Under the pieces are notes generated by a model, which saw only the letters and a list, made by a program, of their open reading frames with translations, searched no databases and was not told the DNA's origin. 64,000 bases of DNA, from NCBI GenBank assembly GCA_024743055.1, contig JANSXH010000003.1:228384-292383 (forward strand), in the 5' to 3' direction. The DNA comes from Pseudomonadota bacterium (GTDB lineage: Bacteria; Pseudomonadota; Alphaproteobacteria; Sneathiellales; Sneathiellaceae). The position numbers were made by a program, and so were the translations under genes. The stretch's first letter is position 1. Each line of letters begins with the position of its first letter. This document shows positions 27,140-33,063 of the stretch, piece after piece.

Positions 27140-27232
27140 CGACCAGCCCCCATTTCCCTCCGCCGGTTCTAGCCGGATCAGGTTCTACGGGTCGGCAAAA
27201 CTACCTCTCAGCCTTACAGGCACCCCGATGAG
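27140..27232 (-). promoter_or_regulatory. TPP riboswitch (THI element) upstream of thiM
   Basis: On the minus strand the leader contains the full THI consensus in order: GGGGTGCC, GGCTGAGA, an ACCC segment, GAACCTGATC, then GGCTAGAACCGGCGGAGGGAA. These are the P2/J3-2 pyrimidine-binding and P4/P5 pyrophosphate-binding parts. It ends about 70 bases before the thiM ATG. TPP binding should lower expression of thiM and the co-transcribed TRAP binding protein, probably by masking the ribosome site or by termination. Confidence 0.93.
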
Positions 27233-27363
27233 TTGCGCTCATCTTAGGCGCTTCGGTAGGATTTGCAATGGCTATTTGAAGGCCTGGCTTTTTTCATGCT
27301 AAACTTATCCCCACCCTGTAAATCCGGAGCTTTTTGCCGGAGCAACCCCCAGAGGTAGTAAGA

Positions 27364-28575
27364 GTGAACGCGCAAAGACTCCGTTTTGCCTTTTTGAATG
27401 TTGGTCATTTCGTCGACCATCTGTTCATGCTGATCTTCGCCAAGGCAGCGTTTAGTGCCGGGCTGTTCTTTGGTCTGGCAGAAGACGGTGCCTATGCGGA
27501 AATGATCCCCTATGGCATTCCATCGCTCATTCTTTTCGGGGCCTGTGCCCCGCTCGCTGCCCATATCGCCGATAAATGGCAACGAAACGGCATGATCACG
27601 GTGTTTTTTGTCGGCATTGGCCTATCCGCTATCGCTACCAGTTTTGCCCAAAATCCGGTGCAGTTGAGCATTGGGTTGGCTGCTATTGGGATTTTCGCGG
27701 CCATCTATCATCCGGTGGGCATTGCCATGGTGATCCAGGGCGGTGGTAATATCGGATGGCGCCTTGGCGCCAATGGGGTCTGGGGCAATATGGGTGTGGC
27801 CGCAGCCCCGCTGATTACCGGCTTTATCCTGGCCCAGTATAACTGGCAGCTGGCCTTCATTGTTCCGGGCGTGATTGCCATCGCCATCGGCATTGCCTTT
27901 ATGATCTTTGTCCGGCGCGGCCGGGTCCGGCCACCCGCTGATACATCGCGGGAAAAAGCCATGGTTGGCTTCGTCAGCGGCTGGAAGCGGGCCTTGCTGG
28001 CGGTGGCGCTTGTCACCTCTGCAGGGGGCTTTGTCTTCGGCACCATGACCTTTGTTATTCCGCGAATGTTTGAGGTCAGTATGCCGGACGTCTCCATAAG
28101 CGTGGCGACGACCGGTCTACTCGCCGCCCTTGTCTATGCTCTTGCTGCCTTTGCGCAGTTGGTGGTCGGGCGGCTTATAGACCGCAAGGATATCCGCAAT
28201 GTGCTGTTGGTGGTGGCCCTTGCCCAGCCTGTTCTGATCGGTCTTATGGCTTTGCAGACCAATTTGGCGCTGTTTTTCGCCTCTCTCGCGGCCATGGCTT
28301 TCGTGTTTGGGCAGATCCCCATTACAGATGCCATTATTTCCCGTTATGTACCGGATCTGTGGCGGGCGAAGATACTCTCGATCAAGCTTATGCTCAATCT
28401 GGTGATCGGCGCCCTTTCCCTGCTCGCGGCCCGCTATATTCTGGAAGCGGGCGGTGGATTCTCGACCATCATGATCGTTGTTGGCGCCGTTGCCTGCCTG
28501 ATAACACTGGCTGCCCTGCTTTTGCCCGCTAAATTGACCCCCGAAGGTCACGCGAGTGCGGCTCCGGCGGAATAG
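27364..28575 (+). CDS. Major facilitator superfamily transporter
   Basis: 403 residues from GTG 27364, which follows AGAGG; a TTG at 27334 gives ten extra residues without a ribosome site. Twelve hydrophobic helices are visible, with a charged central loop after helix 6 (RRGRVRPPADTSREK). The opening NVGHFVDHLFMLIF and the IYHPVGIAM segment resemble the fosmidomycin-resistance (Fsr) branch of MFS exporters. Inner membrane. It diverges from the TPP-riboswitch thiM operon, so a link to thiamine precursors is possible but not shown. Substrate unknown. Confidence 0.85.
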   Translation: MNAQRLRFAFLNVGHFVDHLFMLIFAKAAFSAGLFFGLAEDGAYAEMIPYGIPSLILFGACAPLAAHIADKWQRNGMITVFFVGIGLSAIATSFAQNPVQLSIGLAAIGIFAAIYHPVGIAMVIQGGGNIGWRLGANGVWGNMGVAAAPLITGFILAQYNWQLAFIVPGVIAIAIGIAFMIFVRRGRVRPPADTSREKAMVGFVSGWKRALLAVALVTSAGGFVFGTMTFVIPRMFEVSMPDVSISVATTGLLAALVYALAAFAQLVVGRLIDRKDIRNVLLVVALAQPVLIGLMALQTNLALFFASLAAMAFVFGQIPITDAIISRYVPDLWRAKILSIKLMLNLVIGALSLLAARYILEAGGGFSTIMIVVGAVACLITLAALLLPAKLTPEGHASAAPAE

Positions 28576-28650
28576 CCGTCAAACGCGACACCGTCGTGCA
28601 ATTTGTCGGGGGTTGAGATGGCAGGAAATCTTGCCTCCTAGGGTGGAATT

Positions 28651-28704
28651 TGTCATAATGAAAGAAAAAGCAAGAAAAACGAAAAAAAAGAAAAGATTAT
28701 GACA
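28651..28704 (+). promoter_or_regulatory. Inverted repeat spanning a purine tract and the start codon of the next gene
   Basis: TGTCATAAT (28651-28659) and ATTATGACA (28696-28704) are perfect 9-bp complements enclosing 36 bases that are almost entirely A and G. The ATG of the downstream gene (28699) sits in the right arm, so the hairpin would hide the start codon. No canonical Shine-Dalgarno is present apart from GAAAAG-like purines in the loop. A translational switch or a protein-binding site are both possible. Confidence 0.5.
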
Positions 28705-29643
28705 TATGCAACTCGCCCCAAAGACCTCCTTGCCCCGCCCGTAAAACTGGATCCCGCTTTTGACGATCCGGATGGAATTCTCGATCTGATCCGCCGCGGC
28801 AGTCCTTATAAAACCCTCTCTGCAGTGCATCGCAATGTGGGGGAAACCTCCGCCGGATGGTTTCGCAATTTCTGGGCGCTGGGCGGTAAAGTGGTTTTCG
28901 ACGGGGCCGAGCCGTTTTTCTACAATGAACGGTTTATCGAGGCGGCAAAAACCTCCTTCAATGCTGAGGTTATTCGCCCCCTGGCCATGATGACTAACCT
29001 CAACCTGCCGGCGCCATCCTCACCGTGTCATTTGGATCTGCCGTTCTTCCGCGGCGCCAACAACCGTGAAGTACCAAGCTGGATGCTGGATCCCATGGGC
29101 TATTCGGGCCTGTTTCACGAATGGGCCATCCCGGTCGCCTCCGCCATTACCTGGTTCTATGACGGGGAAGGGGGCGATTTCGAATATTGGCCCCGTGGGC
29201 TGGACGCCCCGTCCGTGACCGAAAGCCCGCCCTTCTCAAACAGCTGTGTCCTCGCCGATAATGAATATATGTATCATCGGGTTGGCAGTGTCGGCCCAGA
29301 GAAAGACCAGCAAACTTATGAGGCCATTGGCTACGATGCAAAGCTTGAGCTTATGGAAGATCAGCGCTGGCAGGTGAATGAAGATGGGAAAACACTGGCC
29401 TCCTTCGATTTTGATGAGGTGCGAATTTCCATTCTATGGAAGGCCTATTGCTTTAAGAACGAGGCAATGGCGGAATCCTATGATGATCACAGCAACGACC
29501 TGTCCACCGATCTGATTGCGGACATCTTCTGCGACGATCTGACCAAGCGCGGCCACAAAGTCTCCCGCCCGTCAGATTTCGCCACGGATGCCGCCTGGAA
29601 GGAGCTGATTACCACTGTCTATGCGCCTCCCAGTGCGGATTGA
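28699..29643 (+). CDS. Conserved-looking hypothetical protein, possible cupin/2-oxoglutarate oxygenase-like fold
   Basis: 314 residues, soluble, no signal peptide, not confidently recognised. It has an HLD triplet (H111-D113) and a later His (H193 in YMYHRVGS), a spacing that would suit the HxD...H iron facial triad of 2-oxoglutarate-dependent oxygenases. An Arg follows (VRISILWKAY). That resemblance is only a motif-level inference. The leader is unusual: a purine-rich tract inside an inverted repeat that includes the ATG. It follows the MFS gene by 123 bases and converges on the DnaB-like ATPase gene. Confidence 0.7.
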   Translation: MTYATRPKDLLAPPVKLDPAFDDPDGILDLIRRGSPYKTLSAVHRNVGETSAGWFRNFWALGGKVVFDGAEPFFYNERFIEAAKTSFNAEVIRPLAMMTNLNLPAPSSPCHLDLPFFRGANNREVPSWMLDPMGYSGLFHEWAIPVASAITWFYDGEGGDFEYWPRGLDAPSVTESPPFSNSCVLADNEYMYHRVGSVGPEKDQQTYEAIGYDAKLELMEDQRWQVNEDGKTLASFDFDEVRISILWKAYCFKNEAMAESYDDHSNDLSTDLIADIFCDDLTKRGHKVSRPSDFATDAAWKELITTVYAPPSAD

Positions 29644-29669
29644 CTTCTTATCAGCCAGGCAAAATGAAC

Positions 29670-30380
29670 TTAGACGTAAATCTGCTCATCCTGCATGAAC
29701 AGCGCCTTGTTGAACAAGCTCAAGTCCAACGGGTTTGGTAGACGTACATCGTCGAGGCCAGGCCTGAAAGATTCTGTTTGGTCGAAGGTCCTGTCGATCT
29801 GAGATATACAGACGATGATGCATTTCCTGTCCCTGGCATACTGCTTCAAGCCCTCGATTTGCTGTTGAAGCGGTGGGTTGCGCCGTTGCTGATCGAGAAG
29901 CTGAAGATAATCAATCACAATCAGAGACCCTTTTTGCAGGCTGTTTTTCGTGGCCTCCATTATATAATCAGAACAAATTTCATCAGAGAAATCCAAGGTA
30001 AGGAAGCTGCTATTTTGCTCATAATCCGGATCAAGAACAGACAATATCGAGGTCAGATCCCGGTGAGTATATTCGAAGGTGAACAAGAAACTTTGAGTCT
30101 TCCTTTTCAAAGTTTGCAGTAGCAATTGCAACGCCAGTTTGGTCTTCCCTTGGCCCGGCCTTGCCGCAATCAGAAGCAGGTCGCCCGGATTGAGGAATTC
30201 AAGAATGTCTTCTTTGGATTTCAGATCGAAATCACCAGCCTTGGCCTGGAGCAGACTCCAGGAACTGTAGCCTTCGTCTCTGGCGATACTGTTAAGGGCC
30301 TCGGAATGGGAAATAGATCGAGAGCGCTTAAGGTCTCTCGCTTTCTGTTTCAAAATATAAATAGGTGCGCTGAGTTTCAT
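29670..30380 (-). CDS. DnaB/RecA-like ATPase (orphan 'DNA helicase' protein)
   Basis: 236 residues, about half the size of a replicative DnaB. A short N-terminal helical segment (KARDLKRSRSISHSEAL, then EGYSSWSLL) precedes a RecA-type ATPase core with Walker A ARPGQGKT (about residues 70-77), Walker B LIVIDYLQLL and a CISQIDR sensor-like motif. The N-terminal primase-binding half of DnaB is absent. ATG 30380 follows GGAGG. Similar short DnaB-C-like proteins occur as stand-alone chromosomal genes in alphaproteobacteria, with no assigned role. No phage genes are nearby, so a prophage origin is not supported. Confidence 0.75.
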   Translation of the reverse strand: MKLSAPIYILKQKARDLKRSRSISHSEALNSIARDEGYSSWSLLQAKAGDFDLKSKEDILEFLNPGDLLLIAARPGQGKTKLALQLLLQTLKRKTQSFLFTFEYTHRDLTSILSVLDPDYEQNSSFLTLDFSDEICSDYIMEATKNSLQKGSLIVIDYLQLLDQQRRNPPLQQQIEGLKQYARDRKCIIVCISQIDRTFDQTESFRPGLDDVRLPNPLDLSLFNKALFMQDEQIYV

Positions 30381-30500
30381 GGGAACCTCCAAAAACGGGC
30401 CCTTAAAACATTCCCTTCTTCTGCCCTAAACCCGGATCAAAGGTTCAAAAACTGTCGATAACCTTGCAGTCAGATGCTTTCCCGTTGAAGGGGGGAGGCG

Positions 30501-30524
30501 TAGGTTCAGCACAAACTGAACCTA
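30501..30524. other. Perfect 9-bp hairpin in an intergenic region
   Basis: TAGGTTCAG (30501-30509) and CTGAACCTA (30516-30524) form a perfect stem with a 6-nt loop. It lies 41 bases past the stop of the minus-strand MaoC gene and about 120 bases ahead of the DnaB-like gene start. No T-run follows in either direction, so it may be an operator or a processing/rho-assisted end rather than an intrinsic terminator. Confidence 0.45.
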
Positions 30525-30565
30525 TCATATCTGGGCGGCAGTTCAAGAATTTGCTGTGCCAAAAC

Positions 30566-31027
30566 TCAGGCAGGGCTGCCCGGAATCACATCGATAAATT
30601 CCGCCATGGCATTGCCCGCAGCAACCACCGTACCGTCCTGATTGGTGACTTCAATATCAAAGGTGACCCAATATCCTTTGTCGGTTTCCAGTTTGCGGGT
30701 CAAAGTTGCCTTCGGGGTAATGGTATGGCCAAGCTGCACCGGTTTGAGCCAGCGGGTTTCCAGGCGGCGATGAAAGCCGCCGCGTGGGATCAGCCAGTCG
30801 GTCAGGGTCCGGGAAATGAGGGCAAAATTCTGCATGCCATGCATGATCACACCGCCGAAGGAGGTTTTCCCGAAATTGTTCTCCATGTAATTGTCATCGA
30901 AATGCAGCGGATTATAGTCGAGGGAGGCATCGGCAAAGGCCTGAATGGTGTCCCGGGTCACGGTGAAGTCCCGGCCGGTGATGATGTCGCCCTCGGTAAC
31001 CTCGTCAAAGCGTTGTTTTGCGTCCAT
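30566..31027 (-). CDS. MaoC-family (R)-hydratase/dehydratase, catalytic half
   Basis: 153 residues forming one hot-dog fold. The hydratase-2 signature DYNPLHFDD (Asp and His about residues 38-43) and the GGVIMHGMQ helix are present. Such enzymes hydrate trans-2-enoyl-CoA thioesters. ATG 31027 has AAGGAA. It lies 16 bases downstream of a second MaoC-like gene that lacks the catalytic His, suggesting a heterodimer in which this subunit provides catalysis. Substrate is unknown; the adjacent VOC protein is probably in the same operon. Confidence 0.87.
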   Translation of the reverse strand: MDAKQRFDEVTEGDIITGRDFTVTRDTIQAFADASLDYNPLHFDDNYMENNFGKTSFGGVIMHGMQNFALISRTLTDWLIPRGGFHRRLETRWLKPVQLGHTITPKATLTRKLETDKGYWVTFDIEVTNQDGTVVAAGNAMAEFIDVIPGSPA

Positions 31028-31043
31028 TGCTCTTTCCTTGTCT

Positions 31044-31526
31044 TTAAACGGGCCGGATGGTCTGACCGCGACCGGTGCAGACAACATCGCCATTCTGGTT
31101 GGTGAAGGTGTTCTCATGGACCGCGAAAAGCCGGTCCTTTTTGATGAAACGGTCGAGGGCGGTTCCGCGCATGGTGATCGTATCATTGGGGCGGATGGGA
31201 ATGTGATAGGACCAGTTCTGCCCGGCGTTGATGGTCCCTGGAGAGCGCATCCAGTCCTCTGTCGTCGTACAGGCGAACATCAGCAGGATATGGATGGAGG
31301 GTGGGGCGATGATTCCGCCATAAACTGTCGTTTTGGCATAGGCTTCATCGAAATAGAGCGGATTATCCTCGCCCACACCCTTGGCATAGCGGGCAATGAC
31401 TTCTTTGGTGAGAGTAACGGGAGTGGTATCACGCAATTCCCCTGGAATGATCTGGTCCCAGGTCTTGCGGGCATCGACATCTTTCCAGAAGTCTGTTTCA
31501 AAATTATCAAGGTCAAGAATGGTCAC
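31044..31526 (-). CDS. MaoC-like dehydratase, non-catalytic half (FAS1-dehydratase-like)
   Basis: 160 residues with the hot-dog fold and a DNPLYFDEAYA segment, where the usual His of the NPLHxD motif is Tyr. This is the pattern of the N-terminal, structural half of two-domain MaoC hydratases and of the non-catalytic subunits of heterodimeric ones. It is encoded immediately before the intact MaoC gene, which supports pairing. ATG 31526 follows GAGAG. Function on its own is not expected. Confidence 0.83.
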   Translation of the reverse strand: MTILDLDNFETDFWKDVDARKTWDQIIPGELRDTTPVTLTKEVIARYAKGVGEDNPLYFDEAYAKTTVYGGIIAPPSIHILLMFACTTTEDWMRSPGTINAGQNWSYHIPIRPNDTITMRGTALDRFIKKDRLFAVHENTFTNQNGDVVCTGRGQTIRPV

Positions 31527-31578
31527 GGAAGGCTCTCCTGATGTGAAAAACGGGTGTCATGGCGCCAAATGGAGCCTT

Positions 31579-32358
31579 TTATGCGGCATGCAGGCGAAAC
31601 ATAACGCCGCAGAATTCAAAGCTGGTATCGGTGACGGGGCATCCTTCTGCTTCAGCGATGCGTAGAACATCCAGCCTGTTTTCGACGGAGATATCCACTT
31701 GCCGCAGGATTTCCTGCTGGGAATTGCTGTTTTGGCGAAAGGTCAGGACACCGAGATCCAGTTTTAGTTCATGCACCCCTTTCTCTCCTTCACTGAGAGG
31801 CCGATCGCATAGATGCGCCCAGAGTTTGGCTCGCTTTTCCGCTTTCGGACTGATGATCTCGAGGCCGAGAACTTTCCTCGCGACAGTTCTGTCGATGGCC
31901 TCCTGCCAACCGTCGCCCGCCCACTCGTAATTCCCCATTAGATTATCCCCACCATAATGGTGATCAAACTCCATCATGGTAGCACCTGTCTGCTTTGGAT
32001 TGAGCTGCAGAAGGTCCGCCTTGTCGTTTTTGCGCTCATAAACCGGGGAAACGCCTTTCTCCGCGGCCAGAGTGCGGTGCTTGTCGACATCGGAACAATC
32101 AAAAATCGCCATATAACCGCCTTTGCCGTCATTCTTGGCAAGGAACCGGTGGACAGCGGTATCGGCGCGTGTGGGCGCGACAATTTCAATGAAGACGGCG
32201 CCAATGGGGAGGAGAATATTTTCAAGGCCAAACTGATCGAGCGTCGATCGGTGGCAGACTTTAAGATTTAGGATTGATGTGAGGGTCTTTTCAGCCTCGG
32301 CAATATCCAGGCTGGCCAGGCATATCTGTCGCAATCGGACATAGTCTGTGGATGTCAT
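31579..32358 (-). CDS. VOC-superfamily (glyoxalase/dioxygenase-like) protein
   Basis: 259 residues. The start (YVRLRQICLASLDIAEAEKTL) reads as the first beta-alpha-beta unit of a VOC fold, and an FDHHYGG and a later LDLGVL...FCGVMF unit look like the remaining repeats, so there are probably two VOC modules. Metal ligands cannot be fixed by eye. VOC proteins include glyoxalases, epimerases and ring-cleavage dioxygenases. ATG 32358 is preceded by GGGAGG, and the MaoC pair follows 52 bases on, so it is the likely first gene of that operon, possibly in CoA-thioester or aromatic catabolism. Confidence 0.75.
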   Translation of the reverse strand: MTSTDYVRLRQICLASLDIAEAEKTLTSILNLKVCHRSTLDQFGLENILLPIGAVFIEIVAPTRADTAVHRFLAKNDGKGGYMAIFDCSDVDKHRTLAAEKGVSPVYERKNDKADLLQLNPKQTGATMMEFDHHYGGDNLMGNYEWAGDGWQEAIDRTVARKVLGLEIISPKAEKRAKLWAHLCDRPLSEGEKGVHELKLDLGVLTFRQNSNSQQEILRQVDISVENRLDVLRIAEAEGCPVTDTSFEFCGVMFRLHAA

Positions 32359-32483
32359 TATACCTCCCTTTGTCCCGCCCGTTCAGGCGGTCGGCTTGTT
32401 CTTGATTATTGATCGCCGGGAGACACAGTATTTCAAATTCGAACGGCAAGGTAAAGGAGACTCTCATATAAGGTGCGAGCCTC

Positions 32484-32744
32484 CTATCGGTAAAATCTGG
32501 CCCCGGTTGGACCGATTCCCTCTTCCGTAACGACTGTCATCTCAGACCGATGAATGCCGATTTCACGCAATGTGTGGTCATTCAGGCTGGCGAATTCAGT
32601 CTGGGCCCGCCGATTGGTCCATTTCCGGTGCATCCGGGAAAGGACTGAAACTGCAACGGTGCGGAATTCAGTGCCTGTAGCCCGCATCATGGCATGTGCG
32701 TTCAAAACAGGGCTTGCGTTATGTGCATATGATGTAAAGCTCAT
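32484..32744 (-). CDS. DUF1127 small protein
   Basis: 86 residues, arginine-rich, ending in the DUF1127 motif LNDHTLREIGIHRSEM (about 54-69). Short DUF1127 proteins are abundant in alphaproteobacteria; some bind RNA or affect phosphate and carbon metabolism and small-RNA turnover. This one has an unusual 35-residue N-terminal extension before the motif region. ATG 32744 follows an AAAGAGGA-type site. It is encoded alone, divergent from the CHASE2 gene. Confidence 0.8.
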   Translation of the reverse strand: MSFTSYAHNASPVLNAHAMMRATGTEFRTVAVSVLSRMHRKWTNRRAQTEFASLNDHTLREIGIHRSEMTVVTEEGIGPTGARFYR

Positions 32745-33063
32745 CTCATTGTCCTCTTTTACGATTTGTCAGCGGCAGATGATTCTGGTCCGTGCTGTTG
32801 TCATGAGATGAATATGTGCCTGTGCGGTTTCAGTCTGTTGTCGCCCTGGCCGGTTTTTTGTTTCAATTGTTATTGCAGGACTTCACTTCTGTAAAAATTA
32901 TGAGGATTTCAGGGGTTTTGGGGTTTCCTTTCGGCATCCCAGCATTTAAAAAAGCCTTAGTAATATTACCCGTAACTGATAGGCTTATTCCTTCCATTGT
33001 CCGGCTTTTTGTCGGCAAGGTGCCGGGACGGCTGTAAAAAATCACGAGGCTGAGAAAGATCGA
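32745..33063. other. 319-base intergenic region between divergent genes
   Basis: No supported gene: small open frames on both strands lack ribosome sites and recognisable sequence. It includes a 10-bp palindrome GTAATATTAC at 32960-32969 and an AT-rich stretch around it. It presumably holds the promoters of the DUF1127 gene (minus) and the CHASE2 gene (plus); nothing more specific can be placed. Confidence 0.4.

Noticed and set aside
29670-30380. DnaB-like gene as evidence of a prophage
   Set aside because: No integrase, structural or packaging genes or attachment-site repeats are present around it.
30464-31105. Plus-strand open frame of 213 residues
   Set aside because: Antisense to the MaoC genes, which have clear motifs, overlapping starts and ribosome sites. 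The plus-strand frame has no recognisable sequence.
32960-32969. GTAATATTAC palindrome as an operator
   Set aside because: Short, A/T-rich palindromes are common by chance, and no binding regulator is adjacent. Mentioned only in the intergenic entry.
32816-33037. Small plus-strand frame (73 residues) in the DUF1127-CHASE2 gap
   Set aside because: No ribosome site or recognisable sequence; GC pattern is that of an intergenic region.
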